Part shown: one piece after another, positions 43,634 through 52,201 of the stretch
Position numbering within the stretch: position 1 is the stretch's first letter
Layout: each line of letters starts with the position of its first letter
Source: Pseudomonas pohangensis
GTDB lineage: Bacteria > Pseudomonadota > Gammaproteobacteria > Pseudomonadales > Pseudomonadaceae
DNA length: 64,000 nucleotides
Assembly: GCF_900105995.1 (NCBI RefSeq)
Contig: NZ_LT629785.1
Span: forward strand, 3,100,001 to 3,164,000
Direction: 5' to 3'
Made by a program: the position numbers and the translations under genes
Notes under the pieces: model-generated
Seen by the model: only the letters and a program-made list of their open reading frames with translations
Database searches by the model: none
Told to the model about the DNA's origin: nothing

Positions 43634-44371
43634 ATGCTGCGCTCCCTGTTTCGACGCCTGCTGCGTTACGCCTTCTATTTTGCTGCCCTGTCGGTATTGC
43701 TGGTGCTGTCCATGCGCTGGATACCGCCGATCGGCAGCGGACTGATGATCGAGCGCAAGCTGGAATCCTGGGCCGATGGCGAGCCGGTCGAGCTGCAGCG
43801 CAGCTGGCGACCCTGGTCCGAGCTGCCGGACAACCTGAAGGTGGCCGTGATCGCCGCCGAAGACCAGAAGTTTGCCGATCACTGGGGCTTTGATGTCGAT
43901 GCCATCCGTGCGGCCATCAGCCACAACCAGAGCGGCGGCAACCTGCGCGGCGCCAGTACCCTCAGCCAGCAGGTGGCCAAGAACATCTTCCTCTGGTCCG
44001 GCCGCAGCTGGCTGCGCAAGGGTCTGGAAAGCTGGTTTACCGTGCTGATCGAACTGTTGTGGTCGAAGCAGCGGATTCTCGAGGTCTACCTGAACAGCGC
44101 CGAATGGGGCGATGGCATCTTCGGTGCAGAGGCCGCCGCACGTTATCACTTCGGTATTGGCGCAGCCTACCTGTCCAACCAGCAGGCCAGCCTGCTGGCC
44201 GCCGTACTGCCCAACCCGCGCGCCTGGAGCGCGCACAAGCCGGGACCGCATGTGACCCGCCGGGCCAGGTGGATTCGGCAGCAAAGCTATCAGCTGGGCG
44301 GCAGTCATTATCTGGCCAGGTTGCAGTCCCGGCCACCCGCATGGTGGCCGGCAGCACTACCCTCGCCATAA
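43634..44371 (+). CDS. mtgA: Monofunctional peptidoglycan glycosyltransferase
   Basis: 245 aa from ATG at 43634. One N-terminal membrane anchor (about 10-27), then a GT51 domain: AVIAAEDQKFADHWGFD with the catalytic Glu, GASTLSQQVAKNIFLW, and KQRILEVYLNSAEWGDGIFGAEAAA spread over the acceptor helix. It polymerises lipid II into glycan strands and lacks a transpeptidase domain. Length is normal for MtgA. Confidence 0.97.
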   Translation: MLRSLFRRLLRYAFYFAALSVLLVLSMRWIPPIGSGLMIERKLESWADGEPVELQRSWRPWSELPDNLKVAVIAAEDQKFADHWGFDVDAIRAAISHNQSGGNLRGASTLSQQVAKNIFLWSGRSWLRKGLESWFTVLIELLWSKQRILEVYLNSAEWGDGIFGAEAAARYHFGIGAAYLSNQQASLLAAVLPNPRAWSAHKPGPHVTRRARWIRQQSYQLGGSHYLARLQSRPPAWWPAALPSP

Positions 44372-44426
44372 AGCTGCCGATAGACCCCGGGGCACCGTGG
44401 TCGCGCCAGACAAGCATGCACGGTCA

Positions 44427-44455
44427 AAACAAAAAACCCGCCACTGGGGCGGGTC
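44427..44455 (-). terminator. Rho-independent terminator of rpoH
   Basis: On the minus strand, CCCGCC and GGCGGG form a 6-bp stem (44437-44453) followed by TTTTTTGTTTTG, about 20 nt after the rpoH stop. It lies between the convergent rpoH and mtgA genes. Confidence 0.88.
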
Positions 44456-44474
44456 TTGAACCTCTGCAACAACG

Positions 44475-45329
44475 TCAGGCCTGAATCGAGCCCTTGAGCT
44501 TGTTCATGGCATTTTTCTCCAACTGACGGATGCGCTCGGCGGAAACGTTGTACTTGGCCGCGAGGTCATGCAGGGTGGATTTTTCCTCGGCCAGCCAGCG
44601 CTGGTAAAGAATATCGCGGCTGCGCTCATCCAGACCGTCCAGCGCCTCATGCAGACTGGCCGAGGAACTGTCGGCCCAGTCGGCATCTTCCATCTGCCGC
44701 GCCGGGTCGTAGCGATTGTCTTCCAGATAATGTGCAGGCGTCTGGTAAGCCGCATCGTCATCGGCATCGGCAGCCGGATCGAAAGACATGTCATGCCCGC
44801 TCAGGCGGCTTTCCATTTCCCGCACTTCGCGCACTTCGACGCCCATGCTTTCAGCCACTGCATGCACTTCATCGTTGCTCAGCCAGGCCAGACGCTTCTT
44901 CTGGCTGCGCAGATTGAAGAACAGCTTGCGCTGCGCCTTGGTGGTAGCGACTTTGACGATACGCCAGTTACGCAGAACGAACTCGTGAATCTCCGCCTTG
45001 ATCCAGTGCACCGCAAAGGACACCAGGCGCACACCCATTTCCGGGTTGAAACGCTTGACCGCTTTCATCAGGCCGACGTTGCCTTCCTGGATCAGGTCAG
45101 CCTGGGCCAGCCCGTAGCCGGAATAGCTGCGGGCGATATGTACGACAAAACGCAGGTGCGCCAACACCATCTGGCGGGCGGCTTCCAGGTCTTGCTGGTA
45201 AAACAGTTTTCCAGCCAACTCGCGCTCCTGCTCGACACTCAGCAGCGGGATGCTGTTGACCGTATGCACGTAGGACTCCAGGTTGGCACCGGGCGCCAGG
45301 GCATAGGCAGGTTGCAAAGATGTGGTCAT
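44475..45329 (-). CDS. rpoH: RNA polymerase heat-shock sigma factor RpoH (sigma-32)
   Basis: 284 aa from ATG at 45329 (CGGAGGA 6 nt upstream), the same length as the P. aeruginosa protein. Region 2 contains DLIQEGNVGLMKAVKRFNP and the 2.4 helix VHWIKAEIHEFVLRNWR; the RpoH-specific QRKLFFNLR box follows at about 132-140. Region 4 ends with ERIRQLEKNAMNKLK. It directs transcription of chaperone and protease genes. It is downstream of ftsYEX on the same strand but has its own promoter region. Confidence 0.98.
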   Translation of the reverse strand: MTTSLQPAYALAPGANLESYVHTVNSIPLLSVEQERELAGKLFYQQDLEAARQMVLAHLRFVVHIARSYSGYGLAQADLIQEGNVGLMKAVKRFNPEMGVRLVSFAVHWIKAEIHEFVLRNWRIVKVATTKAQRKLFFNLRSQKKRLAWLSNDEVHAVAESMGVEVREVREMESRLSGHDMSFDPAADADDDAAYQTPAHYLEDNRYDPARQMEDADWADSSSASLHEALDGLDERSRDILYQRWLAEEKSTLHDLAAKYNVSAERIRQLEKNAMNKLKGSIQA

Positions 45330-45376
45330 GCGAATCCTCCGACTCACGAAACGGGCTGCAGTTTAGCACTGCGCCT

Positions 45377-45403
45377 TCAGACATGGAACCGCCTGAAAAG
45401 TTC
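45377..45403 (-). promoter_or_regulatory. Sigma-E/AlgU-type promoter of rpoH
   Basis: On the minus strand, GAACTT (45403-45398), a 16-nt spacer, then TCTGA (45381-45377). This is the consensus for extracytoplasmic sigma-E/AlgU promoters (GAACTT-N16/17-TCTGA). The start site would be about 40 nt before the rpoH ATG. An AlgU-dependent rpoH promoter is known in P. aeruginosa, linking envelope stress to the heat-shock response. Confidence 0.85.
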
Positions 45404-45441
45404 CCTTACAGATCATATAATCCAATAAAATCAGCTAGTTA

Positions 45442-46452
45442 CTATCTTGGCGAGAGCTCGCTCAGATGCCGCGCGACAGCCAGCCAGGCACCGATATAAC
45501 CCAACAGCAGGGCCGCCAGCAACAGGGACAGGCCATCCTCCGCAGGCACGCCGAGCAGGGCGAAATCGCTGCCATACAACCCGGCCAGACGCATCACCGC
45601 ACCATTGAGCCAGTCCAGCCCATAGGCCAGCAGGCCCCAGGCCAGCAAGCCGGCACCCGCGCCATAGAGTGCGCCCATGTAAAGGAACGGTCGGCGTACA
45701 TAACTGTCGGTACCACCGACCAGCTTGATCACCTCGATCTCGTTGCGCCGGTTCTCGATATGCAGCCGAATGGTATTGCCGATGACCAGTAGCAGCGCGG
45801 CAATCAACAACAGGCTCAGGCCAAACACGAAGCGGTCGCCCAGCCGCAGGATCGCCGTCAATCGCTCGACCCAGACCATATCCAGCTGCACCTGCTCGGC
45901 CTTTGGCAATTCGGCCAAGCGGTTGCGCAGGGCCTCCAGAGTGGTTTTGTCGACCTCGTGGGGCGTCACCAGAATCACCCCGGGCAACGGATTCTCCGGC
46001 AACTCCCGGAGCGCCTGACCCAGCCCGGAGCCTTGCTGGAACTCTTGCAGTGCCTGCTCGCGGCTGATCCATTCCGCCTGCGCCACACCGGGCATACTGG
46101 CGACTTCATCACGCAGCTTTTCACCCTGGGCATCGCCGACGTCCATTTTCAGGAACACCGAGATCTGCGCGGCCTTCTGCCAGGAGCCACCCAGCCGTTC
46201 GAGATTACCCAGCAACAGGGACAGGCCCATGGGCAGACTCAGCGCCACCGCCATCACCAGACAGGTGAAGAAGCTGCCAAACGGCTGCCGGACCAGACGG
46301 CGCAGGCTGTCGAGCAGACTGGCGCGATGGCTTTCCAGCCAGGCACGCAGATGCCGGCGGAAATCCGACTCCGGCTTTTTCCCGCCTGCCGGGGCTACGG
46401 CTGCCGGCCCACCGATCCGTTCAGCCGCTTTGGGATTACGTATGGCACTCAT
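45442..46452 (-). CDS. ftsX: Cell division ABC transporter permease-like protein FtsX
   Basis: 336 aa. A cytosolic N-terminal tail of about 60 residues, the first membrane helix (LVMAVALSLPMGLSLLLG), a periplasmic domain, then three more helices, as in FtsX. The FtsEX complex at the septum activates murein hydrolases through periplasmic partners. Its ATG shares one base with the ftsE stop (TGATG), so the two are coupled. Confidence 0.96.
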   Translation of the reverse strand: MSAIRNPKAAERIGGPAAVAPAGGKKPESDFRRHLRAWLESHRASLLDSLRRLVRQPFGSFFTCLVMAVALSLPMGLSLLLGNLERLGGSWQKAAQISVFLKMDVGDAQGEKLRDEVASMPGVAQAEWISREQALQEFQQGSGLGQALRELPENPLPGVILVTPHEVDKTTLEALRNRLAELPKAEQVQLDMVWVERLTAILRLGDRFVFGLSLLLIAALLLVIGNTIRLHIENRRNEIEVIKLVGGTDSYVRRPFLYMGALYGAGAGLLAWGLLAYGLDWLNGAVMRLAGLYGSDFALLGVPAEDGLSLLLAALLLGYIGAWLAVARHLSELSPR

Positions 46453-47120
46453 CAGCTGGCCTCCCCGTCGCCAATCAGGCGCCCGCGCTGCAGGGTCAGC
46501 ATGCGGTGACGCATGCGTGCGATCAGGGCCAGGTCGTGGCTGGCGATCAGTACCGTGGTGCCCAGCCGGTTAATGTCCTCGAATACTCCCATGATTTCTG
46601 CCGCCAGCCGCGGATCCAGGTTGCCGGTCGGCTCATCTGCCAGCAGCAGGGCCGGACGATGCACGATGGCACGGGCAATACCGACGCGCTGCTGCTGTCC
46701 GGTGGAAAGATCCTCGGGAAACTGCAGGGCCTTGTCGCCGAGACTGACCCGCTCCAGCGCCACGCCGACACGATCGGCGATTTCCTGCTTGTCGAGGCCG
46801 AGAATCTGCAGTGGCAACGCCACATTGGCGAACACGTTGCGATCGAGCAGCAAGCGGTGATTCTGGAAGACCACACCGATCTGTCGGCGCAGATAGGGAA
46901 TCTGTGCATTGGTGATGCTCGCCAGATCCTGCCCGGCCAGCAGCAACTTGCCATTGGAGGGGCGCTCCATGGCCAGCAACAAGCGCAGCAAAGTACTTTT
47001 GCCGGCGCCCGAGTGACCGGTGACGAACAGGAATTCGCCGCGCCGCACCTTGAAACTCAATTCATGCAGGCCGATATGGCCGTTCGGGTAACGCTTGGCG
47101 ACCTGTTCGAATCGAATCAT
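46452..47120 (-). CDS. ftsE: Cell division ATP-binding protein FtsE
   Basis: 222 aa ABC ATPase: Walker A GHSGAGKST near residue 36, Q loop, signature LSTGQQQRV, Walker B LLLADEPTGNLD and His switch IASHDL. It energises FtsX. It overlaps ftsY by 4 nt upstream and ftsX by 1 nt downstream, giving the classical ftsY-ftsE-ftsX operon. Confidence 0.98.
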   Translation of the reverse strand: MIRFEQVAKRYPNGHIGLHELSFKVRRGEFLFVTGHSGAGKSTLLRLLLAMERPSNGKLLLAGQDLASITNAQIPYLRRQIGVVFQNHRLLLDRNVFANVALPLQILGLDKQEIADRVGVALERVSLGDKALQFPEDLSTGQQQRVGIARAIVHRPALLLADEPTGNLDPRLAAEIMGVFEDINRLGTTVLIASHDLALIARMRHRMLTLQRGRLIGDGEAS

Positions 47121-48619
47121 GTGCGCTCCCTGGCCGCAAACAGGGCCTTGACGAAATCGTCCGCGGCAAAGGTGCGCAGATCGTCAATCCCCTCACCCAC
47201 ACCGATGTAGCGGATCGGCAGATTGAACTGCTTGGCCAGGGCGAAGATCACCCCGCCCTTGGCGGTGCCGTCCAGCTTGGTCAGTGCCAGCCCGGTCAGT
47301 TCGACCGCCTGATGGAACTGCTTGGTCTGGTTGATCGCATTCTGTCCGGTGCCGGCATCCAGCACCAGCAACACCTCATGCGGCGCCGTCTGATCGAGCT
47401 TGCCGATTACCCGGCGCACCTTCTTCAGCTCTTCCATCAGGTTGTCTTTGGTGTGCAGACGGCCAGCCGTATCGGCAATCAGTACATCAATGCCGCGGGC
47501 CTTGGCCGCCTGTACCGCGTCAAAGATCACCGAAGCCGAGTCGGCACCGGTGTGCTGGGCAATTACCGGTATCTGGTTGCGCTCGCCCCACACCTGCAGC
47601 TGCTCTACCGCTGCGGCACGGAAGGTATCGCCGGCAGCCAGCATGACCTTCTTGCCATCCTGCTGCAGCTTCTTCGCCAGCTTGCCGATGGTGGTGGTTT
47701 TGCCCGCACCATTTACTCCGACCACCAGAATCACATAGGGCTGGATGGCTTTGTCGATCTGCAGCGGCTGCTCCACCGGTTTGAGCAACTGCTGAAGCTC
47801 TTCCTGCAACGCCTTGTACAGCGCATTGCTGTCCGCCAGCTCCTTGCGCGCCACACGGCGGGTCAGGCTTTGTACGATCTGCGTAGTCGCCTCGACACCA
47901 ACATCGGCTGTCAGCAGACGGGTTTCCATTTCCTCGAGCAGGTCATCATCAATGGCTTTCTTGCCGAGAAACAGGCTGGCCATGCCTTCGCCCAGACTGG
48001 CACTGGTCTTCGCCAGAGCCAGCTTGAGACGCAGAAAGAATCCATCCTTGACCGCTTCGGCAGATTTACCCTCGCCCGCAACAACAGCAGCAACGACTTG
48101 CGGCGGAACCACCGGCGGCGCTTCGGCAACGCCTGGGCTCGGCGCATGGCTGACTTCAGCGCCGGCATTGATACGGAAACGCGAGAAAGCCGGCGCGGGC
48201 GTGGCTGCAGGGGTAACCGCAGCCGGTGCCGTCTCGGCCGGAAGCGCAGGCGGCTCAGTCGGCTCAGGCGGTGCAACCGCCGGGGCAGGCTCCGCCGGCA
48301 AGACCGGCGGTTGCGCCTCAGCAACCGGAGCAGTTCCACTGGCAGGCAGGCCTTCTGCGGCCTGCTGCTCCGGCGCCGGTTCTGGCAGCACATCCGGCTG
48401 CGAAGCGACTGCCGCCGCCGGCGCTGCGCCGGCTGCCGGCTGCTCAGCCGGTTTCCTGCGCATCCAGCCGAACATGCCTTTCTTTTCCGTAGCCGGTTTG
48501 TCGGCTGCAGGCAGCGGACTTTCGGGCTGCGCCTGCTTCGGGGCACCCGGTTGCTGGCCGGCAGATGCCTGATCTGCCGGAGGCTGGGAGTTTTTCTTGT
48601 CGTCAGTGGAACCAAACAT
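47117..48619 (-). CDS. ftsY: Signal recognition particle receptor FtsY
   Basis: 500 aa from ATG at 48619 (family N-terminus MFGSxDDKK). Residues about 10-190 are a disordered Ala/Pro/Glu-rich acidic region, with the membrane-binding helix before the NG domain. The GTPase motifs are GVNGAGKTTTIGKLA, DTAGRLHT and TKLDGTAKGG. FtsY docks SRP-ribosome complexes on the Sec translocon. The A domain is on the long side but this is common in pseudomonads. Confidence 0.97.
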   Translation of the reverse strand: MFGSTDDKKNSQPPADQASAGQQPGAPKQAQPESPLPAADKPATEKKGMFGWMRRKPAEQPAAGAAPAAAVASQPDVLPEPAPEQQAAEGLPASGTAPVAEAQPPVLPAEPAPAVAPPEPTEPPALPAETAPAAVTPAATPAPAFSRFRINAGAEVSHAPSPGVAEAPPVVPPQVVAAVVAGEGKSAEAVKDGFFLRLKLALAKTSASLGEGMASLFLGKKAIDDDLLEEMETRLLTADVGVEATTQIVQSLTRRVARKELADSNALYKALQEELQQLLKPVEQPLQIDKAIQPYVILVVGVNGAGKTTTIGKLAKKLQQDGKKVMLAAGDTFRAAAVEQLQVWGERNQIPVIAQHTGADSASVIFDAVQAAKARGIDVLIADTAGRLHTKDNLMEELKKVRRVIGKLDQTAPHEVLLVLDAGTGQNAINQTKQFHQAVELTGLALTKLDGTAKGGVIFALAKQFNLPIRYIGVGEGIDDLRTFAADDFVKALFAARERT

Positions 48620-48759
48620 GGATGGCAACTATCTCATGCAAGCGCCACGCTAGCCGGATACCGCTAGTCATGGCCGCCGGGGAAACGGATGCGTATCCTA
48701 GCATCTCCACGCTCGCTGGCGGTACGACCGCCGCAGCCGTCTGACGGGTTCCAATACTG

Positions 48760-50115
48760 ATGAAATTCACACAACTGCGGGCGTTATGCCTGCTTGCTTG
48801 CATCCTCAGCGTGCCAGTGCAAACCCTTGCAGCGGCACCGCAACCTACCCACGAATTCACCCTGGACAACGGCCTCAAGGTGATTGTGCGCGAAGACCAC
48901 CGGGCGCCTCTGGTGGTTTCGCAGCTCTGGTACAAAATCGGCTCGAGTTACGAGACACCGGGGCAGACCGGCCTCTCGCATGCTCTGGAGCACATGATGT
49001 TCAAGGGCAGCAAGAACCTCGCCCCGGGTGAAGCCTCGCGCATCCTGCGCGAACTGGGCGCCGAGGAAAATGCCTTCACTTCCGACGACTACACGGCCTA
49101 CTACCAGGTGCTGGCGCGTGACCGTCTGGGGGTGGCTTTCGAGCTGGAAGCCGATCGCATGGCCAGCCTGCAAATTCCGCCCGAAGAGTTCACCCGTGAA
49201 ATCGAGGTGATCAAGGAAGAGCGGCGGATGCGCACCGATGACAAGCCTTCCTCGCTGGCTTACGAGCGCTTCAAGGCGCTGGCATACCCCGCCAGCGGCT
49301 ACCACAACCCGACTATCGGCTGGATGGCCGACCTGCAGCGCATGACCGATCCGCAGCTGCGCGCCTGGTACCAGGCCTGGTATGTACCGAACAATGCCAC
49401 GCTGGTGGTGGTCGGCGATGTCAGCGCAGAGGAGGTGAAAACCCTCGCGCAGCGCTATTTCGGCAATATTCCACAGCGCAGCGTGCCGATTGCACGACGG
49501 CCACTGGAGCTGGCCGAACCGGGCGAGCGGCGTATCAGCCTGCATGTAAAAACCCAGCTGCCCAGCCTGATGATGGGTTTCAACGTGCCCGGCCTCGCCA
49601 CCAGCAAAGACAGCACTTCGATCCATGCGTTACGCCTGATCGCCGGCCTGCTCGATGGTGGCTACAGTGCACGCCTGCCTTCGCGCCTTGAGCGCGGCAC
49701 GGAACTGGTCAGCGGCGCTTCGGCCTGGTACGACGCCTTTGCCCGCGGTGACAGCCTGTTCGTGCTTTCCGCCACGCCCAATGTGCAGAAAGGCAAAACC
49801 CTGCAGCAGGTTGAAGCCGGTCTGTGGGGGGAACTGCAAGCCTTGCAACAGCAGCCACCGAGCAGCGAAGAGCTGGAGCGGGTGCGCGCCCAGGTCATCG
49901 CCGGGCTGGTTTATGAACGCGACTCCATCACCAGCCAGGCCACCACCATCGGCCAGCTGGAAAGCGTCGGCCTGCGCTGGCAGTTGATGGATGAGGACCT
50001 CGCCGCCCTGCAGGCGGTGACGCCTGCCGATATCCAGGCCGCGGCGAAAACCTACTTCACCCGCTCGCGCCTGAGCGTCGCCTACGTATTGCCCGAGGAG
50101 CCCCGCGATGAATGA
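48760..50115 (+). CDS. M16-family zinc peptidase (catalytic subunit type)
   Basis: 451 aa with a signal peptide (residues 1-24, ending VQTLAAA). The inverted zinc motif HxxEH is His74-Ala-Leu-Glu77-His78, with the distal Glu expected in the EIEVIKEERRM helix about 75 residues later. This is the pitrilysin/processing-peptidase family; in this arrangement the protein is probably periplasmic. It overlaps the next M16 gene by 8 nt, and the two would form a heterodimer as in mitochondrial processing peptidase. Confidence 0.93.
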   Translation: MKFTQLRALCLLACILSVPVQTLAAAPQPTHEFTLDNGLKVIVREDHRAPLVVSQLWYKIGSSYETPGQTGLSHALEHMMFKGSKNLAPGEASRILRELGAEENAFTSDDYTAYYQVLARDRLGVAFELEADRMASLQIPPEEFTREIEVIKEERRMRTDDKPSSLAYERFKALAYPASGYHNPTIGWMADLQRMTDPQLRAWYQAWYVPNNATLVVVGDVSAEEVKTLAQRYFGNIPQRSVPIARRPLELAEPGERRISLHVKTQLPSLMMGFNVPGLATSKDSTSIHALRLIAGLLDGGYSARLPSRLERGTELVSGASAWYDAFARGDSLFVLSATPNVQKGKTLQQVEAGLWGELQALQQQPPSSEELERVRAQVIAGLVYERDSITSQATTIGQLESVGLRWQLMDEDLAALQAVTPADIQAAAKTYFTRSRLSVAYVLPEEPRDE

Positions 50116-51595
50116 GCGCAACGGACTGCATTACGCGCTGACGGCCCTGATCATCAGCCTGCTGGTTGGCGCACTGGCCATGCTGGCCAGCCAGCCGACC
50201 TCTGACCAGGCTCATCTGGCCCCGACGGAGGCGCCTGCTGCCGGCCTGCAGTCGCTGGCCGAACTGGACGGCAAGGCCCCGGCCCGCCGCGCACTGGACA
50301 TCCAGACCTGGCAAACCGCCGAAGGCTCGAAAGTACTGTTTGTCGCCGCGCCTGAATTGCCGATGCTCGACCTGCGGGTAACTTTCGCCGCCGGCAGCAG
50401 CCATGATGGCGATCAACCGGGGCTGGCCATGCTGACCAATGCCATGCTCAACGAAGGCATTGCCGGCAAGGACGTTACTGCGATCGCCGAAGGTTTCGAA
50501 AATCTTGGCGCTGCTTTCGGCAACGGTGCCTACCGCGACATGGCGATAGCCTCGCTGCGCACCCTTAGTGCCCCGGCACAGCGGATCCCGGCACTGGAAC
50601 TGTTTACCGAAGTCATTGGCCGGCCGACCTTCCCGGCAGACTCGCTGGCACGCATCCAGAACCAGATGCTCGCCGGCTTTGAACAGCAGAAGCAGAACCC
50701 CGGCAAACTGGCGGCGCTGAGGCTGTTCGAGAACCTCTACGGTACGCACCCTTATGCGCATCCCAGCGATGGCGATGCGCAAAGCGTGCCCGGCATTGAT
50801 GTCCAAGCCCTGCAGGCATTCCATCAAAAAGCCTACAGCGCCTGCAACGCCGTGATTGCACTGGTCGGCGATCTCAGCCGCAGCGAGGCCGAGGCCATAG
50901 CCGAACAGGTTTCCCGGGCCTTGCCAGAAGGTCCTGCGCTGCCGAAAGTGGCCCAGCCCGAAACACCCGAACCGGGCCAGCAGCACATCGAATTCCCGTC
51001 GGCGCAGACCACCCTGTTTCTGGCCCAACTCGGTGTCGACCGGCAGGATCCGGATTACCCGGCACTCTATCTGGGCAACCAGATTCTCGGTGGCGGCGGC
51101 TTCGGCACGCGTCTGATGGAAGAGGTGCGCGAAAAGCGCGGGCTGGCCTACGGGGTGTACTCCAGCTTCAGCCCGATGCAGGCCCGCGGCCCGTTCATGA
51201 TCAACCTGCAGACCCGCGCCGAACTGAGCGAGGGCACCCTGCAGCTGGTACAGGACATCCTGCGCCAGTACCTCGCCGAGGGCCCGACGCAGAAAGAACT
51301 GGATGATGCCAAGCGTGAAACCGCCGGCAGCTTTCCGATGACCACGGCCAGCAACGCCGACATCGTCGGCCAGCTCGGTGCGATCGGCTTCTACGACCTG
51401 CCCCTGACCCAGCTGGAAGACTTCATGGCGCAGGTCCAGGCGCAGACGGTTGAAAGCGTGAAAGCCGCCATGCAGAAACATCTGTCGGCGCAAGCCATGC
51501 TGATCGTCACCGCCGGGCCGACTGTCGCGCAAAAGGAACTACCACCACCCACTGACAAACCGGCAGCACTGCCTGCCGGCGTACCGGAGCACTGA
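50108..51595 (+). CDS. M16-family peptidase-like protein (non-catalytic subunit)
   Basis: 495 aa. One N-terminal membrane helix (about 10-28) and two M16 repeats. The position of the zinc motif reads GLAMLTNAMLNEG, so the HxxEH ligands are missing; the R/Y pair of the C-terminal half (KRGLAYGVYSSF) is present, which in heterodimers completes the partner's active site. It overlaps rsmD by one base. Substrate unknown. Confidence 0.92.
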   Translation: MNERNGLHYALTALIISLLVGALAMLASQPTSDQAHLAPTEAPAAGLQSLAELDGKAPARRALDIQTWQTAEGSKVLFVAAPELPMLDLRVTFAAGSSHDGDQPGLAMLTNAMLNEGIAGKDVTAIAEGFENLGAAFGNGAYRDMAIASLRTLSAPAQRIPALELFTEVIGRPTFPADSLARIQNQMLAGFEQQKQNPGKLAALRLFENLYGTHPYAHPSDGDAQSVPGIDVQALQAFHQKAYSACNAVIALVGDLSRSEAEAIAEQVSRALPEGPALPKVAQPETPEPGQQHIEFPSAQTTLFLAQLGVDRQDPDYPALYLGNQILGGGGFGTRLMEEVREKRGLAYGVYSSFSPMQARGPFMINLQTRAELSEGTLQLVQDILRQYLAEGPTQKELDDAKRETAGSFPMTTASNADIVGQLGAIGFYDLPLTQLEDFMAQVQAQTVESVKAAMQKHLSAQAMLIVTAGPTVAQKELPPPTDKPAALPAGVPEH

Positions 51596-52197
51596 TGCGC
51601 AATAAACCGAAAGCCCGGCCAGCCGTCGCCAGCCATGGCGGCGAAGGCCAGCTGCGCATCATCGCCGGTGTCTGGCGCAGCCGGCAGTTCAATTTCCCGA
51701 TGGCTGCCGGCCTGCGCCCGACCCCCAACCGCGTGCGCGAAACCCTGTTCAACTGGCTGGCACCCCATGTCGAAGGCGCCCGGGTGCTGGACGTCTTTAC
51801 CGGTAGCGGTGCGTTGTTTCTCGAAGCCCTCTCGCGCGGTGCCGGCAGTGCCCTGGCGCTGGACCAGAACCCGGCAGCCATCAACGCCCTGCGCGGTCAT
51901 CTGCAGATCCTGCGCTGTGACAACGGCCAGCTGCTCAACACCGATGCCCTGCGCTACCTGCAGCAGCAAGCAGCAACGGCGTTTGATCTGGTATTTCTCG
52001 ATCCGCCGTTCGGCCAGGACCTGCTGCGACCGGCCTGCGCTGCGCTGGAAGAACAAGGCTGGCTGAGCAAGGACGCATGGATATACACCGAAAGCGATAA
52101 CCCGCCCTCCAGCCTTGGCCTGCCGGGTAACTGGCGCCTGCATCGCGAACAGAAGGCTGGCCAGGTGTATTACACGCTGTGGCAACGTACGGCCTGA
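51595..52197 (+). CDS. rsmD: 16S rRNA (guanine966-N2)-methyltransferase RsmD
   Basis: 200 aa class I methyltransferase. GVWRSRQFNFP and LRPTPNRVRETLFNWL open the protein, SAM motif DVFTGSGALFLEALSRGA is near residue 64, and the catalytic FLDPPFGQ motif is near 139. It methylates G966 of 16S rRNA during 30S assembly. Starts at TGATG overlap with the peptidase gene; the hydrolase gene begins 4 nt after the stop. Confidence 0.96.
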   Translation: MRNKPKARPAVASHGGEGQLRIIAGVWRSRQFNFPMAAGLRPTPNRVRETLFNWLAPHVEGARVLDVFTGSGALFLEALSRGAGSALALDQNPAAINALRGHLQILRCDNGQLLNTDALRYLQQQAATAFDLVFLDPPFGQDLLRPACAALEEQGWLSKDAWIYTESDNPPSSLGLPGNWRLHREQKAGQVYYTLWQRTA

Positions 52198-52201
52198 ACC
52201 C

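Noticed and set aside
47312..48667. Plus-strand open frame of 451 codons opposite ftsY
   Set aside because: Extremely Arg-rich where it lies opposite the Ala/Pro/Glu-rich FtsY A domain; a compositional artefact.
50057..51532. Minus-strand open frame of 491 codons opposite the second M16 gene
   Set aside because: Antisense shadow; the plus-strand protein has clear M16 homology and tight coupling to its neighbours.
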